Source of the DNA: a virus
Virus record (IMG/VR): IMGVR_UViG_3300021959_008096
Coordinates: 1-55,698 of that record
Strand: one strand, 5' to 3'
DNA: 55,698 nucleotides
How positions within the stretch are numbered: the stretch's first letter is position 1; each line of letters begins with the position of its first letter. Shown in pieces: positions 7,027-16,217 of this stretch. The position numbers were made by a program, and so were the translations under genes. A model generated the notes under the pieces. That model did no database searches and had not been told where the DNA came from. It saw only the letters and a program-made list of their open reading frames with translations.

Positions 7027-8579
7027 GTTTTTATTTCTTTTTCTAGTTTTGGTAGTTCAAACTGCATAGGATCGTCGAAATACTTAAAACCTAACTCTTT
7101 ACATCTCGAAGCAAGTTGCTTGTGTCTTCTTACACGAACTTCTAAATCATTATAAACTTTACCATCATCATAAATCCAATACATTCTAAAAGGCCAACCT
7201 TTGGGGAATCTTTGATCCTTTTTAAGATATCCTTTTGAAACATATTCATCTTTGGCTCTTGTATTAGGCTTAACACGCATCAATACACCTATATATAACG
7301 GCTTTAAAATATCATCATAAGGTTTTAGTTTTTCAATAGTATCTAATGTATCTTGAAACTCTTCTTCGCTTTCTGTAGGATAGCCTACAAAATACATACT
7401 TCTTGTAGTAATACCAACTCTATGACATTGCTCCATACAATACAACAAATCTTCTTTGGTATATTTTTTATCCATTTCTTTTAGCGTAGCAGTACTACCA
7501 CTTTCGATACCTAGTTTAATATGATGTAAACCGCTGGCTCTAAGTTTATCCCACATCTCCGGCGGCATTTGTTTTTTAGCTCTAATAGCAAAATAAGCAG
7601 TCCATGCAAACTTTATATTATGGATATTTTGGTATTCTAGTAATACATCTACCATTTCATTTAGATTTTTTAATACACCATTTAATATATTATCAACAAA
7701 TACAAAATCTAATACACCGTATTGTTCATAATAATATATCATTTCTGTAGCAATAGCTTTTCCGTCTCTTGCTCTATATACACCAAACTCACCTCTTACA
7801 TTACAAAACTTACAATCAAAAACACAACTACGTGTTCCTTCAATAAACAAACTAGCAACTCCCATTGTATCTTCTGCTACTTCATATGCATCTTTAGGAT
7901 AAGCATTAAAAATAAAATCGCTATAGTCTGGATAAGGTACTGCCGTAATATCTACTTTAGGTGTGCGGGGGGCTTCTAGTTGCCAGTTAGGGTCATATGT
8001 ATGTTTATTATATACTCCGTTAGGTATAAGATTAATATCATTGTTTATAAGCATTTCTACGCCACGTTCGCCTTCTCCAACAATAATCCAATCTAAAATA
8101 TCCCAACCAAGTTCAAGGCCAAAATGTTCTGCGGCGCTACCACCTAATACAGTTTGTATATGAGGAGCTTTACGTTTCAAACTTTCTAGTAATCTTTTTG
8201 CTGTCATCTGGCTTCGTAAAAAGTGTACACTAATACCAAAAAACTTTGGGTTTGCTTCAACAATAATATCAGTCCATTCTTCTACAATATTACCAAGAGT
8301 AACTTCATAAAAATCATCAAACATCATTTTATCTTGCCATAACTGCCATTTGTCGCTGCCTTCCCAAAATCGGTCTTCGTCACTTTGAAAAAACTCTTTG
8401 TCTTTTTGAAGCCTGTGCCACAAGTCGAGGTTTAGGTCAATATTATAACATTTTAAGTTTACTGTATTAAGATATGCTTTTATACGTGCAGGTCCAATAG
8501 GAGGTCGTAACTCAATGCTAGGAACAGTAGCTATTACTATATCTTGATTTTTAGGTATATGTGTAACTTTATAACTCAT
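7014..8579 (-). CDS. Radical SAM protein with cobalamin-binding-like N-terminal domain
   Basis: The protein has 521 residues. Residues 1-180 look like a Rossmann B12-binding domain (PPIGPARIKAYL, FFGISVHFLRSQ, VLGGSAAEHFG, WIIVGEGERG). The radical SAM core follows with TRSCVFDCKFCNVRG giving C252, C256 and C259 in the CxxxCxxC spacing that holds the [4Fe-4S] cluster, then LGIESGS and a TIM-barrel pattern. Enzymes of this type use SAM and often cobalamin to methylate or rearrange unactivated carbons. I do not see a DxHxxG lower-ligand motif, so cobalamin binding is predicted from the fold alone. It is the last gene of the minus-strand operon from 13439 and overlaps the upstream gene by 11 bases. 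Confidence 0.9.
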   Translation of the reverse strand: MSYKVTHIPKNQDIVIATVPSIELRPPIGPARIKAYLNTVNLKCYNIDLNLDLWHRLQKDKEFFQSDEDRFWEGSDKWQLWQDKMMFDDFYEVTLGNIVEEWTDIIVEANPKFFGISVHFLRSQMTAKRLLESLKRKAPHIQTVLGGSAAEHFGLELGWDILDWIIVGEGERGVEMLINNDINLIPNGVYNKHTYDPNWQLEAPRTPKVDITAVPYPDYSDFIFNAYPKDAYEVAEDTMGVASLFIEGTRSCVFDCKFCNVRGEFGVYRARDGKAIATEMIYYYEQYGVLDFVFVDNILNGVLKNLNEMVDVLLEYQNIHNIKFAWTAYFAIRAKKQMPPEMWDKLRASGLHHIKLGIESGSTATLKEMDKKYTKEDLLYCMEQCHRVGITTRSMYFVGYPTESEEEFQDTLDTIEKLKPYDDILKPLYIGVLMRVKPNTRAKDEYVSKGYLKKDQRFPKGWPFRMYWIYDDGKVYNDLEVRVRRHKQLASRCKELGFKYFDDPMQFELPKLEKEIKTYIK

Positions 8580-10038
8580 ATAGCATCTCTAAATATTTTT
8601 CTTTTAAACTTTTAAGTTTATCACTTCCTGGTTTAATACTAGGATTTTCTTTTCTAAACATTGCAGCCGGAGTTTTTAAAATATAATCCATACTTGATCC
8701 AGTATTGTAAACCCGTGCTAACTGATGTGCATTAAAATGATTGTGTTTTCTAAATCTTTCTAAACATTCTTTTTTAAGTTCTTCAGCTTGATACCAGTTT
8801 ATATATCCGTTATCCCAAATCATTTTATGTTCATTATCAGGTTCTAAATCCTTGTATCCATATTTAACCGGATCTACCATTAGTTTACTGTGATCAAAAT
8901 GACTTTTCAAACTAGGAATACTTAGTGCATATACTTCTTTATTATCTAATGGACATGTAGGGCTATCTAACCATTCAATTGTTTCTCTCATGCTTTCTAA
9001 ACTTTCAAAAGGCAGTCCCATAATAAATCCGCTTCCCAAACTTATATCTGCATTTTCTTTAACCCAATGTAAACCTTCAATAGTTTTCTGTCGGCCCATA
9101 CCCTTTCCGATTGCTGCGCCTGATTGTTTGTTTAATGTTTCTATACCAAACTGCATTCCAATACAACCACTTTCTTCTAGTAACGACAAAGTTTGTGGCT
9201 GGCTTATTAAAAGATCTGCTCTTGCATACGCTCCGTATTTTATTTTGAAAGGAAGACTTGTAAAAACATCATGAACAAACTCACATTTTTCTGGACTATC
9301 ATTTAACAAATCATCCATTATATCGTAGACTGTAGTTCCAAACATTTCATAGTTACGCAGAAGTTCTTGCCGGAGTATATCTTTATTTTTCATGTAATCG
9401 TTTGTGCCACGTTTTCCATTACCAGGAAAGAAACAAAAGCTACATCTAAAAATACATCCTCTTGCAGTTTCTATTGGTAATGCTTCGCCTGGAAAAATAC
9501 AATCTTGTTTTTCCCAAATAATTTGACTGTTTTGAAAATCATCGTATACATATTCAAACTTGCAATCTACTAGTATCTGTTTATCGTTAAACTTTTTTGA
9601 TTTCAACAAAGTTAAATCATCTTTACGACACGCTTCAGCTATTTCTATGATTGCTTTGTCAGCAAATCCAGCAACTAAAATATCAAACAATGATTTTGCT
9701 GCTTTGCTATAATGTCCAATACCGCCTCTATTACCTCCTATAGCAAACTTTACATTGTACTTGTCTTTGTACTCTTGTAAAAGACTAAACATCCAATCTT
9801 GGTCAAATATCTTGTGTCCTTCATTGTGCATAAATGTATTACTTACACCTACTAGTTTTGTTTCGCTAGTAATAAACTTGTCAAAAACTTTTCGTGCTTC
9901 ATTTTCAGTTAATCTGCTACAAAAATCGATCACTTGTGTAGAATAACCGTGCTTTCTAAGCTCAGTGGCAAGTCTGTATGCTCCTGCTGCTCTAATCCAA
10001 CCTTCAGCATAGACATCAGAAAGTATAACTACTTCCAT
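8569..10038 (-). CDS. Radical SAM protein with cobalamin-binding-like N-terminal domain
   Basis: The protein has 489 residues. The N-terminal ~140 residues have a B12-binding-like layout (AAGAYRLATELRKHGY, LVGVSNTF, KFAIGGNRGG). The radical SAM cluster motif is TARGCIFRCSFCFFPG with C195, C199 and C202, followed by MQFGIETLN and GFIMGLPFES, typical of B12-type radical SAM barrels. The start at 10038 is supported by GGAGGG just upstream. Flanking genes overlap by about 10 bases on each side, so translation is coupled with the 2OG oxygenase upstream and the second radical SAM protein downstream. The substrate is unknown. Confidence 0.9.
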   Translation of the reverse strand: MEVVILSDVYAEGWIRAAGAYRLATELRKHGYSTQVIDFCSRLTENEARKVFDKFITSETKLVGVSNTFMHNEGHKIFDQDWMFSLLQEYKDKYNVKFAIGGNRGGIGHYSKAAKSLFDILVAGFADKAIIEIAEACRKDDLTLLKSKKFNDKQILVDCKFEYVYDDFQNSQIIWEKQDCIFPGEALPIETARGCIFRCSFCFFPGNGKRGTNDYMKNKDILRQELLRNYEMFGTTVYDIMDDLLNDSPEKCEFVHDVFTSLPFKIKYGAYARADLLISQPQTLSLLEESGCIGMQFGIETLNKQSGAAIGKGMGRQKTIEGLHWVKENADISLGSGFIMGLPFESLESMRETIEWLDSPTCPLDNKEVYALSIPSLKSHFDHSKLMVDPVKYGYKDLEPDNEHKMIWDNGYINWYQAEELKKECLERFRKHNHFNAHQLARVYNTGSSMDYILKTPAAMFRKENPSIKPGSDKLKSLKEKYLEMLYEL

Positions 10039-10733
10039 TTACCCTCCGGATCTAGACTAGGAAAGTTACTAGAATCAAAATCTTTTTTATAATTTGATAA
10101 ACTGTTAAAAAGAGAAGTCCTATCAACTATAGAACTTAACACAATATGATATCTATAATCAGCGCCTCCATTTAATGCTGTATGTGGTATTGCTGTTTCA
10201 GTAAAATATATGTGTCCATCAGCAGGCATATGTACAATCAATCTATGACTTTGTTCTGGCCAGATCATTATATTACTAGGATTTGTGAGAATAGGTATAT
10301 GAAACTTAAACGTCATATCTCTATGAAATCTATAACATGCTTTAGAGCTAAGACGCACAAATCTTACTCGTGTTACCTCAAATGGAAACATTTTTATTAT
10401 TTCTTCAAAATAAGATCCTTTGAAAAGTTCATTTATTTGATTATAACTTCCTTCAGTCAAAGGGTTTCCTAAATGGTCTTTTGCAAGATCTGGTTGAGGC
10501 CCGCAACTTTCATAGTAAGGATTATCAGAATATGGTCTACATTGTATTGCAAACTGTGCTTGATGCTTTTGCTTGCCTACAGACCACCAACCCATCTTAT
10601 CCATTTCAGGTAGTAACATATTAAAGTCTTTTACCATTCTTTGACAATCAATACCAATATCGTATTTTTGTATTAAATCGTCAAATGAATATTTTTCATA
10701 ATCGTAAAGTCCGTATTCTGCTACTTTATCCAT
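10029..10733 (-). CDS. AspH-like 2OG/Fe(II) oxygenase
   Basis: The protein has 234 residues and a clear AspH-like signature: CYRFHRDMTFKFHIPI gives H137 and D139, and ETAIPHTALNGGADYRYHIVLS gives distal H184 and R194. This family includes aspartyl/asparaginyl beta-hydroxylases and proline or amino-acid hydroxylases in antibiotic pathways. The start has AGGAGC about ten bases upstream and lies inside the 3' end of the preceding 2OG gene. Two adjacent oxygenases placed between radical SAM genes suggest sequential oxidation steps on one substrate. Confidence 0.8.
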   Translation of the reverse strand: MDKVAEYGLYDYEKYSFDDLIQKYDIGIDCQRMVKDFNMLLPEMDKMGWWSVGKQKHQAQFAIQCRPYSDNPYYESCGPQPDLAKDHLGNPLTEGSYNQINELFKGSYFEEIIKMFPFEVTRVRFVRLSSKACYRFHRDMTFKFHIPILTNPSNIMIWPEQSHRLIVHMPADGHIYFTETAIPHTALNGGADYRYHIVLSSIVDRTSLFNSLSNYKKDFDSSNFPSLDPEGKWK

Positions 10734-11377
10734 GTTTCTGTTGCTCCTATAGGCTTTCTATCCTTGTCTCTACCAAAGTTTTTAAATTCTGCTGTAGTAT
10801 ATATACTTCTTCTAGGATAGTTTTCTAACCATTGGCTTACACTGTGCCAAGACTTATTACTATTTTCCGTTAATATTAATCTGTTACGTTTGACATTTAT
10901 AGTTTTTACAATGTCTTTATTACTATCGTGTATATTAAAGGTTCCATATTGGCTATCTACGAAATATAACAATCCTGTCCATATAGTGACTTCGCTATCG
11001 TAGTGAGGTTCTAAGATATTTTCGTTAGTTTTGTAGTTTTCGACAAACATTGCTTCTCTTGCTATTCTATATTCACCGTTTGATCTTCTTACATTTGTAG
11101 TTTCTCCTAATAAAGGTATTTTTAAAAGTTTGCAAACTTGATCAAAAAACTGTTGACTTAAAATAGACTCTAGAAGATCTTTTGTTTTTCCTTCTATAAT
11201 GTCTAGACTGTGTATAGCACTTATACCTTTAGTAACTTCATTTTCTCTTTTACTAAGGTATTTTTCTGTCCATTTTGTATTAGGAAACAAGTCATCTGAA
11301 TAATCTTGTAAAAAGTTATCACAGACAATGTAGTTAAATGGTTCTTTATAAAAAATGCAGTTGTTCCAATTAAACAT
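10721..11377 (-). CDS. 2OG/Fe(II) oxygenase, prolyl-4-hydroxylase-like
   Basis: The protein has 218 residues. The first part (FNYIVCDNFLQDYSDDLFP) resembles the start of many prolyl-4-hydroxylase-like 2OG oxygenases. The metal ligands are H125 and D127 in EPHYDSEVTIW, and H178 in NKSWHSVSQW, with R189 or R190 near the expected 2-oxoglutarate site. The ribosome site GGGGAAGC lies directly before the ATG at 11377. It overlaps the radical SAM gene upstream by eight bases and the AspH-like gene downstream by 13. A structurally similar oxygenase with a known peptide substrate would be P4H, but the substrate here is unknown. Confidence 0.8.
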   Translation of the reverse strand: MFNWNNCIFYKEPFNYIVCDNFLQDYSDDLFPNTKWTEKYLSKRENEVTKGISAIHSLDIIEGKTKDLLESILSQQFFDQVCKLLKIPLLGETTNVRRSNGEYRIAREAMFVENYKTNENILEPHYDSEVTIWTGLLYFVDSQYGTFNIHDSNKDIVKTINVKRNRLILTENSNKSWHSVSQWLENYPRRSIYTTAEFKNFGRDKDRKPIGATETWIK

Positions 11378-13439
11378 AGCTTCCCCTGTTAAACACTGTT
11401 CTTGTTCCTCTCATATATGTTGGTGCCAATATGCTGTTTACAAACATTGTTATTTTTTCTTCGCCTTCTTTATTTGACCATGTAGTGTCCTGATTTGGGC
11501 CCATTGGAAATGCACCTAGTTTACAATCTTTTGTAAGCCAGACTTTAGGACTATCAAACTCTTTTGGTTTTGGTATTAGTGTTTCTTCAATATTAAAATC
11601 TTCTTCAGTATTATCTGCACAGTTCCATGTACAATATTCTAAATACTCAAACCAATCGTGAGTGCAAAGTATTTCTTTTCCTTTTCTATGGTTATAGTCT
11701 AATGTAAGCAACATATTTTTGTTAAAGTTTATTAAATCTTTTAACAACGGATCTTCATATGTTTCTAAAATATATGTTTCAAACTCATTCCAAAAATCTT
11801 GATTCAAGTTATATTCCTCGTTGTATAAACAATTCCATAAAACATATTCTTCTAGTTGATAATATCTTCCATTCTTTAATGCAGGTATTTTTATTTCATC
11901 TGTTGCACTGTCATCGTGTAGAAAGTTTTTAAAATGTAAATATCCTTCTTCAAAAATAGAATAGGCACACTTGTATTTTTTATTTTTAAAAAAGTTTTCA
12001 TAAATATCTTTATAAAAATCGTAGTAAGAAACTCCAAGGGTATTTCTACAAAACATACTTGCCCATTTCGAAATGCTTCCTCCATGTAAAGCCATAAAAA
12101 TTTTTCCAAAGACTTTCATTTCCAGCCAGTCATCTAATGTATATGTACTTGTGCTAACTATAAACTCTGTCGAATGGGGATCTAATGCATGCGATTGTTC
12201 AAGCATTTTATGATATCCATTTATAAAATGGTATCTGGTTCTAGTTCCTATATTCCATTTTTCCATATAATCAGGTTGTGCTGCTGGAGAGTTAGGTAAC
12301 AACTGAAAATCATATATCCTACATTCATAATGTATTCCCCATTCTAAAGTATCTGTAAGAGCTTTAATCCATAGTTCATATCTATCGCCAGGCATTCCCA
12401 TTATCATTTGACTAATACAAGGCATTTTATTTTTGTTTAGTTCTTGTATCATCGGTATCTGTCTTTTAACTGGGATATTATAACGATCAATACAATCTAA
12501 AACATCTTGTACTGTATGCTGTAAACTAACTACATGCTTCTTTAAAAGTTTTGCGTCATATAGTAACTTTGCTATTTCAACTGTACGTTCGGGTGTATTT
12601 TTACTTGTACTATACTGAAAACTTTTTGGATACCCTGTTTCTTTTTTCTTTTCACATATATGTCTAACAAAATCTAAATCTCTAGGAAGTATTCCTAGAT
12701 TTGCTCCGACGTGATACAACACATCGACGTTAAGATCGTTTGTAAAAAAATCTATTTCTTGTGCTATTCTATCATCTGGAAATCTTCTTACTTTACTGTT
12801 AGTAGCACTCCCCCAATCACAAAAACTACATTTAAAAGGACATCCCCTATCAGTTTCCCATAATAATGTAAACTGTTTGTTAAGGCCATTGTCTATGTAT
12901 TTTTCTTTAAACTTTAAGATCCATTCTTTATTTTGTAGCCAAGGACTAACTTCAAAATCTTTAAATAAAGAACTCGCAGGAGTTTTTGTATGAGGCAGTA
13001 TTAAATTATTTACAGTATCTAATGACTTTCCTTGTTGTACACATCTTATTACATCTGCAAACGGTTTTTCGCCGTCATTATAAACAATAGCATCTATTTG
13101 AGGATGCTTTAAAAATATACTTTGATCTTTCCAATCGGGATGAGGTCCTCCAGCTACAACTAAACATCCAGGGTTAGCATCCTTTACCCTTTTTGCTATT
13201 TGTAAGTTAAGACTCCAGTTCCAATCATAACAACTTAGTCCTAGCACATCTATCGACTCAATGTCTACTCCATTTAACATAGTATCTACATCAGTATTCC
13301 GGAATAAAGGATCTAACCAGTTTACCGGTTCAATATCATCTTGTAGATCAGTATATGTTTTAAGGCAGAGGAATACCAAAGGCATAAACACTTTTGAGTC
13401 ATAAAGGTTTGGCTGGGAGATCAATACATTTACGCTCAT
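11370..13439 (-). CDS. Large radical SAM protein with cobalamin-binding-like domain (paralogue of 13479 gene)
   Basis: The protein has 689 residues. It opens with a B12-binding-like Rossmann domain (NVLISQPNLY, VLGLSCYDWN, LVVAGGPHPDW, DAIVYNDGEKPF). The cluster motif TDRGCPFKCSFCDWG gives C200, C204 and C207. The barrel includes QMIMGMPGDRYELW. The last ~250 residues are an extra helical region of unknown function. The segment order and motifs match the 670-residue protein encoded divergently at 13479, so the two are paralogues. It is the first gene of its operon, and a TAAATA box ends five bases before the ATG with no Shine-Dalgarno sequence. Confidence 0.9.
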   Translation of the reverse strand: MSVNVLISQPNLYDSKVFMPLVFLCLKTYTDLQDDIEPVNWLDPLFRNTDVDTMLNGVDIESIDVLGLSCYDWNWSLNLQIAKRVKDANPGCLVVAGGPHPDWKDQSIFLKHPQIDAIVYNDGEKPFADVIRCVQQGKSLDTVNNLILPHTKTPASSLFKDFEVSPWLQNKEWILKFKEKYIDNGLNKQFTLLWETDRGCPFKCSFCDWGSATNSKVRRFPDDRIAQEIDFFTNDLNVDVLYHVGANLGILPRDLDFVRHICEKKKETGYPKSFQYSTSKNTPERTVEIAKLLYDAKLLKKHVVSLQHTVQDVLDCIDRYNIPVKRQIPMIQELNKNKMPCISQMIMGMPGDRYELWIKALTDTLEWGIHYECRIYDFQLLPNSPAAQPDYMEKWNIGTRTRYHFINGYHKMLEQSHALDPHSTEFIVSTSTYTLDDWLEMKVFGKIFMALHGGSISKWASMFCRNTLGVSYYDFYKDIYENFFKNKKYKCAYSIFEEGYLHFKNFLHDDSATDEIKIPALKNGRYYQLEEYVLWNCLYNEEYNLNQDFWNEFETYILETYEDPLLKDLINFNKNMLLTLDYNHRKGKEILCTHDWFEYLEYCTWNCADNTEEDFNIEETLIPKPKEFDSPKVWLTKDCKLGAFPMGPNQDTTWSNKEGEEKITMFVNSILAPTYMRGTRTVFNRGSYV

Positions 13440-13444
13440 AGTTA

Positions 13445-13451
13445 TATTTAC
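13445..13451 (-). promoter_or_regulatory. Late-type promoter box (GTAAATA) for the 13439 operon
   Basis: On the minus strand GTAAATA is followed by five bases and then the ATG at 13439. It mirrors an ATAAATA box for the plus-strand gene at 13479 in the same 39-base intergenic gap. There is no ribosome site in the five bases. Confidence 0.5.
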
Positions 13452-13466
13452 ATAGTTTTTGTATCA

Positions 13467-13473
13467 ATAAATA
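13467..13473 (+). promoter_or_regulatory. Late-type promoter box (ATAAATA) for the 13479 gene
   Basis: ATAAATA ends five bases before the ATG at 13479, the same spacing as the divergent box on the other strand. No Shine-Dalgarno sequence is present, so the transcript would be leaderless if the box works like a T4 late promoter. Confidence 0.5.
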
Positions 13474-13478
13474 CAAAC

Positions 13479-15491
13479 ATGAATGTTCTTATTAGTGTTC
13501 CTACCTTTCCTTTAAGTGGAATGAGGTACTTACCTTTAGTGTGGGCTTGTCTTAAAAGTTATCATGATCATAAAGGAAAATATCCAGAAAAAATAAACTG
13601 GTTACCTCCTTTAAAAAACAGTGTAGATATTGAAAACTTTTTAAAGTCAAACGTAAAAGTTGATGTTTTAGGTTTAAGCAACTATATGTGGAATAGTAAG
13701 ATTAATACATATCTTACAGAAGAAATTAAAAAAAGAAATCCTAACTGTTTTGTAATATGTGGCGGTCCTGAGTTTGACACAACTAATAAAAAGAACTTTG
13801 GAAAACTTATTGACTTATATGTTCCGATAGAAGGGGAAGCAACATTCAGTGCGTTATTAGATAGATTTGTAAAAAATCAAGATTGGAGAGACGTTGGAGG
13901 TATAGTGTACCGTGGCAAGGATAAAGTTATAAAAACTCCTCCGTTGCCGTGGATCAGAGATTGGGAATACAGTCCTTTATTAGACCACAAAGAATATATG
14001 TCTGAAGTAGTAGAAGAAAACGCATCGTTAGGATTAAAAACACTACTTCAGTTTGAAACTACTAGAGGCTGTCCTTATAGCTGTACATATTGCGACTGGG
14101 GCGGAGGTATACATACAAAAATCAGGCAACGTCCTGTAGATATTTTACAAAAAGAGATTGAATGGTCTGGTCAAAATAAAATCTGGAAATATTTTATTAC
14201 TGACGCAAACTTTGGAATACTTAAAAGAGATATAGAAGTAGCAAAGATTATTGTCGATACTAAAAAGGAATACGGATATCCTAGAGGAGTGTTATATCAG
14301 ACTGCTAAAAATCAAACAGAACAGATCGTAGAAATTGCTGATATTTTTTATAAAGGAACAGTTAGCAGTGGACATATGATGAGTATGCAAAGCACAGATG
14401 AAACTGTGCTTGCTAATGTTAAAAGAAGTAACTTACCAGCAGAACGCCAAAAAAAGATTGCAGAGATGTTACATGAAAGAGGTGTTCCTGTAAAAAGTCA
14501 ACTTATTATAGGATTGCCAGGCGACACTATAAAAACATTAAAAGATAGTGTAACTTACCTTTATGAAATGGGAGTTAGCTATGAGGTTGAAAACTTTATT
14601 TTAGGTTTATTTCCAAATGCACCAGCAGCAGATCCAAAATACAGAAAAGAAATGCAGTTTAAAACTACATCTGCATATAGTGGTGTTATATGCAGAGACA
14701 TTACAACAGGTCAAGGCTATAACGGCTACGATCTAGCTACCTGCAACGGTATGGATCACGATGATCAAAGTGCATATGCTGATACTTTATGGAGTGAAAC
14801 GGAAGACAAAAGCGAACTGGTTATAGGTTCGTATAGTTTTGATGAAAGAGAATGGGCAAATATGTTTAGTTGGTTAAACATATTTAATGGATTAGTTGAG
14901 CTAGGTATTTTTAAGTTTTTAAGCGATTTTTATAATGAAAACGGTGTTTCATATAAAACATTCATACACAGATTTCTTGAACTTTTAGTAGAAAAAGATC
15001 CACTTTTTGCAGAAATATATCACGATATTTTTAATCAAACTTTAAAGTTTAGCATGAAAGAAAAAGAATATGCTGAAGTGACTATAACAGGATACAACGA
15101 TACTATAGGGTTTGATATGAGTGTTGTAATACAAAGCTGGATAGCAGAACATAAAGAACATATATCAAAAAAATGGCCGAAAATAATACAAGACGAGTTC
15201 GGCTATTTTGATATGATACCTGAACTTTTTGAGTTCAGCATGGATTACATTGTTGGATATGACACTGTAGAAGATTTCCAAAAAACATATAACTATAACT
15301 GGAAAAAGTTAATAAAAGATAAAAACTATATTTCTGCAAAACCAAAAAAATACACAATAAAGTTTAATAACACATACATTCGACATTTTAAAAAGTTAAA
15401 TGTTAAAATGGATAGATATTATTATGCAATGTGTCTTGTTTATGGAAAAAATAGAAAGTTAATGAACTATAAACTCGATATAGTAGACTAA
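13479..15491 (+). CDS. Large radical SAM protein with cobalamin-binding-like domain (paralogue of 11370 gene)
   Basis: The protein has 670 residues. The N-terminal B12-binding-like domain has NVLISVPTFPLS, DVLGLSNYMW, FVICGGPEFD and VPIEGEATFSA. The radical SAM motif TTRGCPYSCTYCDWGGG gives C198, C202 and C205. The barrel contains QLIIGLPGDTIK. The shared CDWG tail of the cluster motif, LPLVWACLKSY against MPLVFLCLKTY, and the long C-terminal extension show common descent with the minus-strand neighbour. It stands alone as a single-gene plus-strand unit between two minus operons. Its stop overlaps the stop of the convergent 2OG gene at 15488. The substrate is unknown. Confidence 0.9.
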   Translation: MNVLISVPTFPLSGMRYLPLVWACLKSYHDHKGKYPEKINWLPPLKNSVDIENFLKSNVKVDVLGLSNYMWNSKINTYLTEEIKKRNPNCFVICGGPEFDTTNKKNFGKLIDLYVPIEGEATFSALLDRFVKNQDWRDVGGIVYRGKDKVIKTPPLPWIRDWEYSPLLDHKEYMSEVVEENASLGLKTLLQFETTRGCPYSCTYCDWGGGIHTKIRQRPVDILQKEIEWSGQNKIWKYFITDANFGILKRDIEVAKIIVDTKKEYGYPRGVLYQTAKNQTEQIVEIADIFYKGTVSSGHMMSMQSTDETVLANVKRSNLPAERQKKIAEMLHERGVPVKSQLIIGLPGDTIKTLKDSVTYLYEMGVSYEVENFILGLFPNAPAADPKYRKEMQFKTTSAYSGVICRDITTGQGYNGYDLATCNGMDHDDQSAYADTLWSETEDKSELVIGSYSFDEREWANMFSWLNIFNGLVELGIFKFLSDFYNENGVSYKTFIHRFLELLVEKDPLFAEIYHDIFNQTLKFSMKEKEYAEVTITGYNDTIGFDMSVVIQSWIAEHKEHISKKWPKIIQDEFGYFDMIPELFEFSMDYIVGYDTVEDFQKTYNYNWKKLIKDKNYISAKPKKYTIKFNNTYIRHFKKLNVKMDRYYYAMCLVYGKNRKLMNYKLDIVD

Positions 15492-16207
15492 GAAGGAACT
15501 CCGGTAATCTGTAACGTATATCTGTCACTATGACCTACATTACCTGTTCCGTGTGGTGTAAGATTGTGCCATTGAATACAGTCTCCAGATTTCCAGTTTG
15601 CCCATATAGTATTTCCAAAATGCCAAAACTGTCCGTATTCCCAATCATTACATGCTATTCCGAATCGTTTATGATTAGTTTTATGATTTAAGTTATCAAT
15701 GTGTGTAGGAACTAAATGTCCGGGAGGCTGGACCATGAATCTTACTTTAGCTTCTTGTATTTTTAAATCGTCAACTATTTCAGCGAATGTAGGGAAATCT
15801 TTCAAGTCTAAGTTTTTAGTTGTTCTTGTACTTTGAATATATAACGTATCACTTATAAATGCATCTTGGTGTCTATTTTTATCTAGTTCAATATCAATAT
15901 ATTCTAATGCTTTTTCTGTATCTTTAGATAAATCTAAACTGTAGTTTTTTATAAATGTGTATGTATTTGTATTTTCTTTAATGCTACGCTTTATATAATC
16001 AAAATGTATTTCAAAATCTTCGTCCTGTTTTGTTTTATCTACTGTAGGGTTAACATTAATATTAAAAACTTCGCGAAGTATTAAACAATCTGTATATGTG
16101 TATTCTGAAAAGACTTCATCTAACTGCTTGTTTATAATCTTGTTATAGTTATTATACCATTTTTGATTATCAAAAAAACTTAGTTCATATTTGCTTAATA
16201 AATCCAT
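15488..16207 (-). CDS. AspH-like 2OG/Fe(II) oxygenase
   Basis: The protein has 239 residues. The N-terminal ~130 residues are polar and unrecognised. The C-terminal domain carries VQPPGHLVPTHIDNL with H169 and D171, then LTPHGTGNVGHSDRYTLQITG with distal H219 and R229. This core is paralogous to the gene at 31035, which has LQPPGNTIPIHRD and KPKYTLQVSG in the same order. AspH-like enzymes hydroxylate peptide side chains or free amino acids. GAGAAAG precedes the ATG. The gene follows the radical SAM gene 16218 by ten bases and is probably cotranscribed with it. Confidence 0.75.
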   Translation of the reverse strand: MDLLSKYELSFFDNQKWYNNYNKIINKQLDEVFSEYTYTDCLILREVFNINVNPTVDKTKQDEDFEIHFDYIKRSIKENTNTYTFIKNYSLDLSKDTEKALEYIDIELDKNRHQDAFISDTLYIQSTRTTKNLDLKDFPTFAEIVDDLKIQEAKVRFMVQPPGHLVPTHIDNLNHKTNHKRFGIACNDWEYGQFWHFGNTIWANWKSGDCIQWHNLTPHGTGNVGHSDRYTLQITGVPS

Positions 16208-16217
16208 TACTTTCTCT

